Source: Actinomadura sp. NAK00032
GTDB lineage: Bacteria; Actinomycetota; Actinomycetes; Streptosporangiales; Streptosporangiaceae
NCBI RefSeq assembly: GCF_013364275.1
Contig: NZ_CP054932.1
Location: 2,914,001-2,978,000, forward strand
DNA: 64,000 bases
Direction of reading: 5' to 3'
Position numbers and translations under genes: made by a program. The notes under the pieces were generated by a model. That model searched no databases. It saw nothing but the letters and a program-made list of their open reading frames with translations, and was not told the origin of the DNA. The stretch's first letter is position 1, and each line of letters begins with the position of its first letter. This document shows positions 18,435 to 28,011 of the stretch, in pieces.

Positions 18435-20048
18435 CTAGGCGACGTTCACCGCCGACCAGGCGGCGGCCACGGTGCTGTACTGCGTGCTGCCCGCGCCGTA
18501 GAGGTCGGCGGCCGCGTTCAGGGTCGCGGTCCGCGCGCCCTTGTAGTCGGTCGAGGACGTCATGTACGTGGTCAGCGCCCGGTACCAGATCTTCGTGGCG
18601 GCGTCCCGGCCGATGCCGGTGATCGTGGAGCCGTTGGACGTGGGGCTGTTGTAGGAGACGCCGTTGACCGTCTTCGCGCCGCTGCCCTCGGACAGCAGGT
18701 AGTAGAAGTGGTTGGCGACGCCCGAGGAGTAGTGCACGTCGAGGTTCTTGGTGTTGGACGACCAGGCGTCGGGGGAGTTGCCGTCGCGGCTCGGCTTGTC
18801 CATGAACCGCAGCGCGGGCTTGCCGAAGCCGGGCAGGACGACCTCCTCGCCGACCAGGTAGTCGCCGACGTCGTTGGGGTTGTTCGCGTAGAACTCGACG
18901 GCGGCGGCCATGATGTCGGACGTGGCCTCGTTCAGTCCGCCCGATTCGCCGGAGTAGGTGAGGTTCGCGGTGGCGCTGGTGACGCCGTGGCTCATCTCGT
19001 GGGCGGCGACGTCCAGGGACGTGAGCGGGCCGAGCTGGGAGCCGTCACCGTCGCCGTAGGTCATGCAGAAGCACGAGTCGTCCCAGAACGCGTTGGCGTA
19101 GCCGTCGCCGTAGTGGACGCGGTTGAACGACCCCTTGCCGTCGCCGGCGATGCCGGTGCGGCCGAAGACGTTCTTGTAGAAGTCCCAGGTCATGTCGGTG
19201 CCGAACTGGGCGTCGACGGCGACGGTGGCGCGGTCGGACGTGCTGCCGCTGCCCCAGTGGTTGTCGGCGTCGGTGAACAGGGTGGCGGGGGCGCGCCGGA
19301 AGCACCAGATGAGGAAGCAGAGGTCGGTCTGGTTCTCGGCGTCGCCGGTGTAGGTGCCGCCGCGGGTCGGGTCCTTGAGCTGGTAGGTGCTGCCCGACTT
19401 GGTGGTCTCCAGCGGGACCGTGCCGGTGTAGAGCGACTTCCCGTCGCCCGCCTCGGTGCGGATCATCTCCTCGCGCAGCAGGACCTTGCCGGTAGCGGCG
19501 TCCACGGAGGTGAAGATCCGGCTCGGCGTCCCGTCGGCCTGCTTGCCGACGGTCTGGACGCGCCAGGCGAGCCGCGGCGCGTGGTCGGCGGTGCGCGCCT
19601 CCACGACCAGGGCGGGGGAGCCGTCCGCCTTGCGGTGCTCGGTCACGGCGCGCTTCTTCGCGGTCGCGGCCGGCACCTCGGGGGTGGAGTCGGCGGGCGC
19701 CTGCGCGAGCGTGCCGCTGCTGCCGCGCCACGCGCCGGCCGCCGACTGGTGGACGACGATGTCGCCGCCCAGCACCGGCAGCCCGTTGTAGGCGCGGGTC
19801 ATCCGGGTGTGGGAGGTGCCGTCCCGGTCGATGCCGACCCGGACGACCTTGAAGGACTGCCCGTCCCCGGCGCGGACCTGCGCGCCGCGTTCGGCGAGCG
19901 CGTGGAGCGCGCGCTCGGCGGCCTTCTGCGGGGTGGGCGGGGACGGCGCCTGCCGCGCGGAGGCGGGCAGCGCGGTGCCGGCCGTCGCGAGCAGGGTCGC
20001 CGACGCCAGGAGCGCGGTACGTCGGCTGGTGAACGCCCGTCTTGTCAT
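18435..20048 (-). CDS. Secreted M4 neutral metallopeptidase (thermolysin/griselysin type)
   Basis: A 537-residue pre-pro-protease. Residues 1-32 form a signal peptide (RRTALLASATLLATAGTALPASA). An FTP/PepSY propeptide follows to about residue 215 (including RAYNGLPVLGGDIVVHQS). The mature catalytic domain has zinc ligands His350 and His354 (HEMSH) and the downstream Glu in GLNEATSD. The catalytic His is in VHYSSGVANHFYY. ATG 20048 begins the signal peptide; the frame is open further upstream to 20165, but that part is non-coding in style. Unlike the protealysin-like gene nearby, it is clearly exported. The upstream 20049-20230 region is AT-rich and probably holds its promoter. Confidence 0.94.
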   Translation of the reverse strand: MTRRAFTSRRTALLASATLLATAGTALPASARQAPSPPTPQKAAERALHALAERGAQVRAGDGQSFKVVRVGIDRDGTSHTRMTRAYNGLPVLGGDIVVHQSAAGAWRGSSGTLAQAPADSTPEVPAATAKKRAVTEHRKADGSPALVVEARTADHAPRLAWRVQTVGKQADGTPSRIFTSVDAATGKVLLREEMIRTEAGDGKSLYTGTVPLETTKSGSTYQLKDPTRGGTYTGDAENQTDLCFLIWCFRRAPATLFTDADNHWGSGSTSDRATVAVDAQFGTDMTWDFYKNVFGRTGIAGDGKGSFNRVHYGDGYANAFWDDSCFCMTYGDGDGSQLGPLTSLDVAAHEMSHGVTSATANLTYSGESGGLNEATSDIMAAAVEFYANNPNDVGDYLVGEEVVLPGFGKPALRFMDKPSRDGNSPDAWSSNTKNLDVHYSSGVANHFYYLLSEGSGAKTVNGVSYNSPTSNGSTITGIGRDAATKIWYRALTTYMTSSTDYKGARTATLNAAADLYGAGSTQYSTVAAAWSAVNVA

Positions 20049-20230
20049 GTACGCCCTCTCGTGCGGGCGCCACGCACCCCCCGAGAGGCCCGCCGTCGGG
20101 CCCGCCGTGGCGATGCGACATTTATGACATAGGGCAGGACTGTTGTAGATGTGACAATTCGCCAATAAAACCCGGCGGCGCGTGTGGACTACGCGTCTTG
20201 CTACCGATCAGTAGAGTGCTGGTCCGCAGC

Positions 20231-20617
20231 TCAGCGGCGGGCGGCCGAGCAGGCGGCGCAGGTGCCGAACACCTCGACGGTGTGCGTGATGTCGGTGAAC
20301 CCGTGCTCGGCGGCGATCGCGTCCGCCCAGCGCTCCACGGCCGGGCCCTCGACCTCGACCGTCCGGCCGCAGTCGCGGCAGACCAGGTGGTGGTGGTGCT
20401 GCTCGGTGCGGCAGGCGCGGTAGACGGCCTCGCCCTCGTCGGTGCGCAGCACGTCGACCTCGCCCGCGTCGCTGAGCGCCTGCAGCGCCCGGTACACGGT
20501 GGTCAGGCCGATCTTGGAGCCGTCGGCGCGCAGGTCGGCGTAGATGTCCTGCGCGCTGCGGAACCCCTCGCAGCCGGCCAGCACCTGCCGCACCGCGTCC
20601 CGGCGGGCCGTCGTCAT
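20231..20617 (-). CDS. zur: Zinc-uptake regulator Zur (Fur family)
   Basis: A 128-residue winged-helix repressor, last gene of the zinc uptake operon. The HTH covers about residues 10-60 (GLTTVYRALQALSDAGEV). Metal sites include the HHHHLVC segment, the structural CxxC pair C80/C83 and the second pair C120/C123. Its ATG (20617) overlaps the znuB stop by 4 bases. It would repress znuACB-zur when zinc is sufficient, probably through the box at 23235-23249. Assignment to Zur rather than Fur or Nur rests on the operon context. The N-terminus is slightly short for the family. Confidence 0.92.
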   Translation of the reverse strand: MTTARRDAVRQVLAGCEGFRSAQDIYADLRADGSKIGLTTVYRALQALSDAGEVDVLRTDEGEAVYRACRTEQHHHHLVCRDCGRTVEVEGPAVERWADAIAAEHGFTDITHTVEVFGTCAACSAARR

Positions 20618-21513
20618 CCCCCAAGCACCTCCGCCTCGGCATCCACGCGCGCCTCCACGCCGGACCCGGCGGGGACGGCGCCGTCCGCCGCGCGGGCGCG
20701 GGCGCGCCTGCGGCGCACCACCGAGCCCCCGGCGACCGCGACCACGAACGCCGTGAGCGCAAGCAGCACGATCGAGGGGCCTGGAGGCAGATCGTACTCG
20801 AAGGACCCCGCGAGACCCGAAACGGCCGAGACCACACCGATCCCCATCGCGGCCAGCATCGTCTGCCAGAAGCCCCGGGTGACCTGCTGCGCCGCCGCCA
20901 CCGGGACGACCATCAGCGCGCTGACCAGCAGCAGCCCGATCGCGCGCATCGAGATCACCACGGTGACGGCGGCGGTCGCGGCGATCAGCACGCTGAGGAA
21001 CCGGACGGGCAGGCCCGCCGCCCGCGCCACCTCCTCGTCCTGGCACAGCAGGAACAGCTCCCGCCCGAACACCGCGACGATCGCGAGCACGGCGGCGGCC
21101 AGCCCCGCGACCACGTACAGGTCGGTCACCGTCACGCTGCTGATCGAGCCGAACAGGTACGACTGCAGGCTCGCCGAGCCGCCGCCGTTGGCGTTCGTCA
21201 GGATCACGCCGCCCGCGAGCCCGCCGTAGAACAGCAGGGCGAGCGCGACGTCGCCGCCGCTGCGGCTGCGGGCCCGCACCACCTCGATCGCCACCGCGCC
21301 GAGCACCGACACCACCAGCGCGCCGAGCACGGGGGAGGTGCTGGTGAGCAGCCCGAGCCCGATGCCGGTCAGCGCGATGTGGCCGATGCCGTCGCCGAGC
21401 AGCGACAGCCGGCGCTGGACGATGAACGTGCCCACGGCCGGGGCGGTCAGCCCGATCAGCACCGCCATCACCAGCGCGACGCGCATGAAGTCGTACTGCA
21501 GCATCTCGCTCAC
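20614..21513 (-). CDS. znuB: Zinc ABC transporter permease
   Basis: A 299-residue ABC-3 type membrane permease with about eight to nine hydrophobic helices (VALVMAVLIGLTAPAVGTFI, RRLSLLGDGIGHIALTGIG and others). It forms the channel for zinc delivered by ZnuA. The basic C-terminus (VVRRRRARARA) is cytosolic. It starts GTG 21513 overlapping the znuC stop (GTGA) and ends overlapping zur, so the operon is fully coupled. Manganese transport is possible for this family, but the adjacent Zur favours zinc. Confidence 0.93.
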   Translation of the reverse strand: MSEMLQYDFMRVALVMAVLIGLTAPAVGTFIVQRRLSLLGDGIGHIALTGIGLGLLTSTSPVLGALVVSVLGAVAIEVVRARSRSGGDVALALLFYGGLAGGVILTNANGGGSASLQSYLFGSISSVTVTDLYVVAGLAAAVLAIVAVFGRELFLLCQDEEVARAAGLPVRFLSVLIAATAAVTVVISMRAIGLLLVSALMVVPVAAAQQVTRGFWQTMLAAMGIGVVSAVSGLAGSFEYDLPPGPSIVLLALTAFVVAVAGGSVVRRRRARARAADGAVPAGSGVEARVDAEAEVLGG

Positions 21514-22268
21514 GCGGGCCTTCCCATGGTCGCCGTCCGGCCGACCGTCGTCGCGTGGGTGGTCGTCTCGTGCACGACGCGGCCGTGGCCCAGCTCGACC
21601 GTGCGGGTGACGAGCGGCTCCAGCGGGCCCAGCTCGTGCGCGACGAGGACCACCGTGCGGCCGCCGGCGGCCAGCTCGTGGAGGGTCGCGGCGAGCGCCG
21701 CCTGGCTGCGCGCGTCCACCCCGGCGGTCGGCTCGTCCAGCACGAACAGGTCGGGCTCCCCGGCGAGCGCGCGGGCGATCAGCACCCGCTGCTGCTGGCC
21801 GCCCGACAGCAGGTGCGCCGAGTCGCGGGCCCGGTCGGCGAGCCCGACCGCGCGCAGCGCGCGGTCCACGGCGGCGCGGTCGGCCGCCCGGTCGGTGAAC
21901 GCCGCCGGCAGCCAGCGCGACCGCCGGGCCGTCCGCCCGGACGCCACGACCTCCCGGACGGTGGCGGGCACCCCGCCGCCCATCGGCAGCCGCTGCGGGA
22001 CGTACCCGATCCGCCGCCAGTCGCGGAACCGGGCGGGCGCCGCGCCGTAGATCTCGGTACGGCCGGCGGCCAGCGGGACCAGCCCGAGCAGCGCCTTGAC
22101 CAGCGTGGACTTGCCCGCGCCGTTCGGCCCGAGGACCGCCAGCACATCGCCGGCCGCGACCCGCAGGTCGATGCCGGCCAGGACCTCGCGGCCGTCCCGC
22201 CGGACGAGCCCGCCCGCCATCTCCAGCGGCGGCGCCGTCTCCGGCGGCGGTGCCGTCTCCTCGCTCAT
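21510..22268 (-). CDS. znuC: Zinc ABC transporter ATP-binding protein
   Basis: A 252-residue ABC ATPase. Walker A GPNGAGKST is near residue 46, the signature is LLSGGQQQRVLIARAL and the Walker B is LFVLDEPTAGVD. The H-loop histidine is in VVLVAHEL. ATG 22268 overlaps the znuA stop (ATGA) and the gene ends inside the znuB start. It energises zinc uptake with ZnuB. The longer frame reaching 23066 is read-through of znuA in another frame and is not used. Confidence 0.94.
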   Translation of the reverse strand: MSEETAPPPETAPPLEMAGGLVRRDGREVLAGIDLRVAAGDVLAVLGPNGAGKSTLVKALLGLVPLAAGRTEIYGAAPARFRDWRRIGYVPQRLPMGGGVPATVREVVASGRTARRSRWLPAAFTDRAADRAAVDRALRAVGLADRARDSAHLLSGGQQQRVLIARALAGEPDLFVLDEPTAGVDARSQAALAATLHELAAGGRTVVLVAHELGPLEPLVTRTVELGHGRVVHETTTHATTVGRTATMGRPA

Positions 22269-23215
22269 GAGCACTCCAGGGCCGGACGCAGGGTCCGCAG
22301 GTTCCGTCGCATGATCGTCAGGTAGTCGTCGGGCGAGCCGTCCTCGATGCCCTCGACCGGGTCCAGCACCGCCGTCCGCGCCCCCGCCTCCCGGGCCAGC
22401 GCCTCGGCGACCTTCGGGCTGACCAGCGTCTCGGTGAAGACCGTCGTCGCGCCGGTGGCCGAGATCAGCCGGGTCAGCTCGGCGAGCCGCTTCGGGGACG
22501 GCCCGCCGGACGGGTCGACCCCCGACACCGGGATCTGCCGCAGGCCGTAGCGGTCGGCGAGGTAGCCGAACGCGGCGTGCGCGGTGACGATGTCGCGGCG
22601 GGCGCAGGTGCGCAGGCCGTCCTGGAAGGCGCGGTCCAGCCGGGTCAGCTCGGCGGCGGTGGCGGCGGCGCGCTGCCGGTGGCCGGCCGCGCTGCCGGGG
22701 TCGGCGGCGGCGAGCCGCTCGCCGAGCGCGGTGGCGACGGCGGCCATGCGGCTCGGGTCGAGCCACAGGTGCGGGTCGTAGTCGGCCTCGCGGTGGCGGA
22801 CGCCGTCGTGCGCCTCCTCGTCGTCGGTCTCGCCCGCCGGGGACAGCGTCTTCACCACCGACGCCGCGTCCAGTGAGCGGCCCTCGGCGTGCCGGCCGAC
22901 GGCGTCGTCCACGGCGGGCTGGACGCCCCGCACGTAGACGGCGAGGGCGGAGTCCTCGATGCGGGCGACCTGCCGGGCGGTCAGCTCCAGGTCGTGCGGT
23001 TCGGTGCCGGGCTTGGTCAGCGTCCGGACGAAGACGTCGTCCCCGCCGACCCGCTCCGCCAGCCACGCCATCGGGTAGAACGAGGCGACCACCGCGGTCT
23101 TGCCGGGCGGGACGCCGGCGTCCGCGTCGGCGCAGGCCGCGAGCCCCCCGGCGAGCCCGGCCAGGGCCAGGGCGGCCGCCGGGAGGGCGCGCAGGGAGTC
23201 GGGGAAGCGGAGCAC
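22265..23215 (-). CDS. znuA: Zinc-binding lipoprotein of the ABC transporter
   Basis: A 316-residue extracellular solute-binding protein of cluster A-I. The signal peptide ends in the lipobox LAAC with Cys28 as the lipidated residue. Zinc-binding histidines are expected at PHDLE (about 73), DPHLWLD and the later TAHAAFGYLA. An acidic/His loop (ETDDEEAHDGVRHREADYDPH) near residue 130-150 is typical of zinc rather than manganese binders. The start is GTG 23215. A Zur-like palindrome lies 20 bases upstream. First gene of znuA-znuC-znuB-zur. Confidence 0.94.
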   Translation of the reverse strand: MLRFPDSLRALPAAALALAGLAGGLAACADADAGVPPGKTAVVASFYPMAWLAERVGGDDVFVRTLTKPGTEPHDLELTARQVARIEDSALAVYVRGVQPAVDDAVGRHAEGRSLDAASVVKTLSPAGETDDEEAHDGVRHREADYDPHLWLDPSRMAAVATALGERLAAADPGSAAGHRQRAAATAAELTRLDRAFQDGLRTCARRDIVTAHAAFGYLADRYGLRQIPVSGVDPSGGPSPKRLAELTRLISATGATTVFTETLVSPKVAEALAREAGARTAVLDPVEGIEDGSPDDYLTIMRRNLRTLRPALECS

Positions 23216-23234
23216 CTGCCGATTATGGACAAAG

Positions 23235-23249
23235 TGAAAACGGTTGTCA
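23235..23249. promoter_or_regulatory. Zur-box-like palindrome of the znu operon
   Basis: The half-sites TGAAAAC and GTTGTCA around a central G form a 15-bp near-perfect palindrome, in an AT-rich patch 20 bases before the znuA GTG. The form agrees with actinobacterial Zur sites (TGA/TCA outer ends with A/T-rich interior). Position and operon make Zur the likely ligand. Confidence 0.65.
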
Positions 23250-23564
23250 AAACCGTCCGATGCCGCGGCCCAGCGCGAACCCCACGAGGACCGCCAGCGC
23301 CACGGCGCGCAGAAGCCTTCCCGAGCCGTCCAGCGCGGGCCAGTTCAGGTAGGCGAACCAGCCCAGCGCGACGGCCAGCACCAGCAGCCCGGCCGCGGCG
23401 ACCCAGCCCGTCCCGGCCATGCCGACCACCAGCAGCAGGAACACCGCGACGAGCAGCACCCACCGCGGCAGCCGGTGCAGGAACACCACGGGCGCCGCGC
23501 TGTGCCGCTCGACGGCGGCCCGCAGGCCGCCCCCGCGCTCACCTCTCGTCTCCACAGGCCCCAA
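23247..23564 (-). CDS. Small membrane protein, function unknown
   Basis: A 105-residue protein with three closely spaced hydrophobic helices (WVLLVAVFLLLVVGMAGTGW, AAAGLLVLAVALGWFAYLNW, LLRAVALAVLVGFALG) after a charged 30-residue N-terminus. No known domain recognised. It ends at 23247, about 30 bases upstream of znuA on the same strand, and overlaps the Zur-like box by three bases, so the box lies at its stop codon. It could be co-transcribed into the zinc operon. The start is provisional. Confidence 0.65.
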   Translation of the reverse strand: MGPVETRGERGGGLRAAVERHSAAPVVFLHRLPRWVLLVAVFLLLVVGMAGTGWVAAAGLLVLAVALGWFAYLNWPALDGSGRLLRAVALAVLVGFALGRGIGRF

Positions 23565-23584
23565 CGTACTGCCAGGATGGACGG

Positions 23585-23869
23585 ATGATCGCGATAACCC
23601 GCTACCGGGTGCCGGACGCCGAGTCGGACGGCTTCGCCGAGCGGATGACGGCGGTGCTGGCCGCGCTGTCGGCCAGCCCCGGCTTCCGCTCCGGCCGCCT
23701 CGCCCGCACCGTCGACGACCCCGGCCTGTGGGCCCTCGTCACCGAGTGGGACGGCGCCGGGCACTACCGGCGGGCGCTCGGCGGTCACGAGATCCGGATG
23801 CAGTTCATGCCGCTCGCCGCGCTGGCGGTGGACGAGCCCGGCGCGTACGAGATCGTCAGCACGGCCTGA
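23585..23869 (+). CDS. Antibiotic-biosynthesis-monooxygenase (ABM) domain protein
   Basis: A 94-residue single ABM-fold protein (dimeric alpha-beta barrel): MIAITRYRVPDAE opening strand, central helix FAERMTAVLAAL, then SPGFRSGRL and LWALVTEWDGAGHYRRAL. Members act as small heme-degrading, quinol-oxidising or unknown monooxygenases. No catalytic residues can be fixed. ATG 23585 begins at the first strand. It is divergent from the small membrane protein with 20 bases between the starts. Confidence 0.8.
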   Translation: MIAITRYRVPDAESDGFAERMTAVLAALSASPGFRSGRLARTVDDPGLWALVTEWDGAGHYRRALGGHEIRMQFMPLAALAVDEPGAYEIVSTA

Positions 23870-24027
23870 GCGGACCTGAGCCCGCCCCCGGCGCCCCGGC
23901 CGCCCCGGCCGCCCGGTCACGAGCGGGGCAACCGCCGGGCAAGAAGCGTTCTGGCCCGGTTTCGGCGCCGCCGCCATGGTCATCTCTGCCCCTAGATGAT
24001 CACCGCGCGGGTCCCGGGGGAGAAGTG

Positions 24028-25329
24028 ATGCGCCACGCCGTCCTGTTCAGCGTGCTTTCCGGGGCGGCGGTGGCCGCCCCCCTCCTCGCCGTCCTGGAGA
24101 CGGCCCCCGCCCGGCTCGCGGCCCGGCCCGCCGGCCTGGCCGAGCACGCCGGCGCGCCGGGCGCCGCCGGGCCGCGCGTCGTCGAGTACCGGGGCCTGCG
24201 CGTGCCCGTCCCGGCGGGCTGGGCGGTGCACCGGCTCGACGCGGACCCGACCCGGTGCGTCCGCTACGACCGGCACGCCGTCTACCTCGGCCGCCCCGGG
24301 CCGCAGCAGGACTGCCCGGCCCGCGTCGTCGGCCGCACCGAGGCCGTGCACATCCAGCCCGCCGGGAACGGCCGCTCCGCGCGGACGGTCGTGCACGCCG
24401 ACAAGATGGCCTCGCTCGCCATCGCGCCGAACGCCGAGCACGAGACGCGGCTCACCCTCCCGGAGGCGGGCGTCGCGATCACCGGCGTGTACGGCGCGGA
24501 CCCGGGACGGCTGCAGCGGATGCTGCGCGGCACCCGGCTGTCGGCGAAGTGGACCTCGGCGCCCGCCTCGCCGTCCCGGCCCGCCGTCCGCCGGGAGGCC
24601 CCGGACCCGGCCCCCGCCGCGCCGCGCGGGGACACCGGGCTCGACCGCCCCTGGGTGCGCGGCAAGGGCTTCGACACGTGCACGGCGCCCTCGCTCGCGA
24701 CGATGAAGGCCTGGAAGCCCTCGTTCAAGGTCACCAACATCTACATCGGCGGAGCGGCGCGCGGCTGCGCGCAGCCGAACCTCACCGCGTCCTGGGTCCG
24801 GCAGGTCCGCGAGATGGGGTACCGCATCACGCCCACCTACGTCGGCCTCCAGGCGCCCTGCGGCAGCCGCCCGCAGCGCTTCACCGCCAAGAACGCCGCC
24901 AAGCAGGGCGCCAAGGCGGCCGTGAACGCGGCGCGCAAGGCACGGGCGCTGGGCATCCCGGAAGGCGAGCCGATCTACTACGACATGGAGGCGTACAACA
25001 GCAAGAAGCGCGGATGCAAGGCGGCCGTCCTGCGGTTCATCGACCGGTGGGTGCGGAAGCTGGAGGCCCAGGGCTACGTCCCGTGCCTCTACAGCAGCGC
25101 CAAGTCCGGCATCCGCGACGTCGGGCGGGCGACCGGGATCAGCAAGCCCGCCGCCATCTGGTTCGCCAACTGGAACGGCCGAGCCTCGGTCTACAACGAC
25201 CCGCACCTGCCGGACCGCTGGTGGTCCCCGCACCGCCGCATCAAGCAGTACCGCGGCGGCCACAAGGAGAAGCACGGCGGCGTCACGCTCAACATCGACA
25301 GCAACATCGTGGACGGGCGCGTCTACTAG
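24028..25329 (+). CDS. Secreted glycoside-hydrolase-like protein (DUF1906 domain)
   Basis: A 433-residue exported protein. The first ~30 residues resemble a signal peptide ([23 protein letters not shown]). Residues ~50-190 form an unassigned domain. After a Pro/Ala linker, residues ~205-433 match the DUF1906 glycoside-hydrolase-like barrel ([39 protein letters not shown], ending in NIDSNIVDG). The family includes the Rv2525c type linked to the cell envelope. The Asp and Glu in YYDMEAYN are the probable active-site acids. ATG 24028 follows GGGGGAGAAG. No operon partner. Confidence 0.85.
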   Translation: MRHAVLFSVLSGAAVAAPLLAVLETAPARLAARPAGLAEHAGAPGAAGPRVVEYRGLRVPVPAGWAVHRLDADPTRCVRYDRHAVYLGRPGPQQDCPARVVGRTEAVHIQPAGNGRSARTVVHADKMASLAIAPNAEHETRLTLPEAGVAITGVYGADPGRLQRMLRGTRLSAKWTSAPASPSRPAVRREAPDPAPAAPRGDTGLDRPWVRGKGFDTCTAPSLATMKAWKPSFKVTNIYIGGAARGCAQPNLTASWVRQVREMGYRITPTYVGLQAPCGSRPQRFTAKNAAKQGAKAAVNAARKARALGIPEGEPIYYDMEAYNSKKRGCKAAVLRFIDRWVRKLEAQGYVPCLYSSAKSGIRDVGRATGISKPAAIWFANWNGRASVYNDPHLPDRWWSPHRRIKQYRGGHKEKHGGVTLNIDSNIVDGRVY

Positions 25330-25365
25330 CGCCTTGGCGGCCCGCCGGGTGCCCTAAGCTGGGGA

Positions 25366-25389
25366 ATGCTCTCCGGCGGCGGGCGATGA
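25366..25389 (+). CDS. Possible glycine-rich leader peptide of glyS
   Basis: A 7-codon ORF, MLSGGGR, with three consecutive glycine codons (GGC GGC GGG), starts ATG 25366 six bases after a -10-like TAAGCT (25355-25360). It ends TGA 25387-25389, 107 bases before glyS. The glycine codons (25377-25384) are perfectly complementary to GCCCGCCG at 25430-25437. It looks like an amino-acid-responsive leader, but such short GC-rich ORFs arise by chance. Confidence 0.35.
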   Translation: MLSGGGR

Positions 25390-25496
25390 CCGCGCCGGAG
25401 CTCAATCACCGGGGATCACACTCGCCGCCGCCCGCCGTGCGCGGACCGGGGCGCACTCACTGTCCCGCCGACCGCCAGCCGGATGGAGAAGAACTC

Positions 25497-26885
<1,389 letters not shown>

Positions 26886-26912
26886 CCCGCCGGCCGGGCC
26901 GCAAGAGCGCTA

Positions 26913-26943
26913 CGGGCCGCCCCCGCGTGTTGGGGGCGGCCCG
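26913..26943. terminator. 12-bp stem terminator after glyS
   Basis: A perfect 12-bp stem, CGGGCCGCCCCC (26913-26924) and GGGGGCGGCCCG (26932-26943), with a 7-base loop and followed by CTTCTC. It lies between glyS and the convergent secreted-protein gene and can terminate both. Confidence 0.75.
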
Positions 26944-27007
26944 CTTCTCATGGGAGCACGTCCTGGGAGCGTGTCCTTATCGGGAGCGTGGTGTCACGGG
27001 GCTCGGG

Positions 27008-27682
27008 TCAGCCCGTGACGTACAGGGACTGGTCGTAGGTGCCGGATCCGGCGGAGGTCTCGCCCTTCAGCGCGTACGTGGCGCTGACGGTGGCGGTACC
27101 CGGGCAGAGGAAGCTGCCGCCGGTCTTGTTGACCTGGGCGTTCTGGACGCCGACCTGCGCCTCGGAGCTGCCGGTGTCGGGCCGCGAGGCGTTGTCGCCG
27201 TTGTAGCCGTTTGCGGTGAGCGTGCCGCCGTACTGGCAGCTGATGCCGCCGAAGATGTCCACGGTGGCCTTGACGCTGAAGTTGCTGATCGTGACCGTGG
27301 CGTCGCGGCCGCCGGTGTGCCCGGCGTCGTAGGTCACGTTGCCGCCGGTCCACGGCAGGTTCTGCGTCTCGATGGTCGAGCTGGTGCTGCCGGAGCAGGG
27401 GCCGCCGTTGTCGCCGCTGAAGCTGGCGCTGCTGATGGCGAGGCCGCTGCCGTCGGAGTTGATGGATCCGGTCATCGTCGACTCGCTGCAGGATCCGCTG
27501 CCGATCGACGTGGACACCGTCGCGGTGCCGAGCAGGGACGCCTGGACGTTGCCGGAGTAGGCGGCGGCCGTGGCCGAGCCCTGGCGGATGGTCGTGCCCG
27601 CGGCGTACGCGGGGGCGACCCCCGCGGCGAGGACGGCCAGTGCGGCGGTCCCGACGATCGCGGTCTGTCTGATACGTGCCAC
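27008..27682 (-). CDS. Small secreted beta-rich protein, function unknown
   Basis: A 224-residue exported protein. The signal peptide is clear (IVGTAALAVLAAGVAPAYA, cleavage near residue 31). The mature part is Ser/Thr/Gly-rich with alternating strand-like segments and four cysteines that could form two disulfides. No family recognised. GTG 27682 is preferred over upstream codons because GAGGAG lies about 9 bases before it. A 19-base palindrome stands 34 bases upstream. The composition suggests a surface or matrix protein; the function is open. Confidence 0.75.
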   Translation of the reverse strand: MARIRQTAIVGTAALAVLAAGVAPAYAAGTTIRQGSATAAAYSGNVQASLLGTATVSTSIGSGSCSESTMTGSINSDGSGLAISSASFSGDNGGPCSGSTSSTIETQNLPWTGGNVTYDAGHTGGRDATVTISNFSVKATVDIFGGISCQYGGTLTANGYNGDNASRPDTGSSEAQVGVQNAQVNKTGGSFLCPGTATVSATYALKGETSAGSGTYDQSLYVTG

Positions 27683-28011
27683 CGGAGACTCCTCTGTCCG
27701 GTTCGGGGTGGGCATACGCGAAAGTAATTCGCGTTGTCGGGCCGGGCAATGGATGGCGGCCGATTGCGGCCTGGCCGGATTGGGACACCGCCTAGTGTCT
27801 GCTGGTGGGGGCGGGAGAGCCGGGCCCGGTGACGACAGTGTCACGCCGGGTCACTTGACGGGGATTTGCGTCCGTGTTTCAGCCGTCGGGAAACGAAGCT
27901 CGTCTCCGCCCCGGAGAACCTGGGCTAGGTTGGCCTGAACGGACCGGCGGACGGCCGCCCGGCGGACGGTCGGCCGGCGGCGAGAAGGACGGCGGGAGAG
28001 GAGAGGGCGGA
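27683..28011. other. 329-bp divergent intergenic region
   Basis: This stretch separates the secreted-protein gene (minus) from the proline-rich gene (plus). It holds the palindrome ACGCGAA/TTCGCGT at 27716-27734, a repeat GTGAC/GTCAC near 27830-27845, a TTGACG at about 27855 and a -10-like TAGGTT at 27926. Promoters for both genes probably lie here. No further coding sequence seen. Confidence 0.5.
27716..27734. promoter_or_regulatory. Palindrome upstream of the secreted-protein gene
   Basis: The perfect 7-bp arms ACGCGAA and TTCGCGT are separated by AGTAA. Located 34 bases upstream of the minus-strand GTG 27682, it is a plausible repressor site in the 5' leader. No known consensus is matched with confidence. 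Confidence 0.4.

Noticed and set aside
25386..25496. Upstream in-frame start for glyS
   Set aside because: The extra 37 residues are low complexity, and a good ribosome site precedes ATG 25497, where the family N-terminus begins.
25330..25496. T-box riboswitch before glyS
   Set aside because: No T-box sequence, specifier stem or antiterminator core could be recognised; the leader is also too short.
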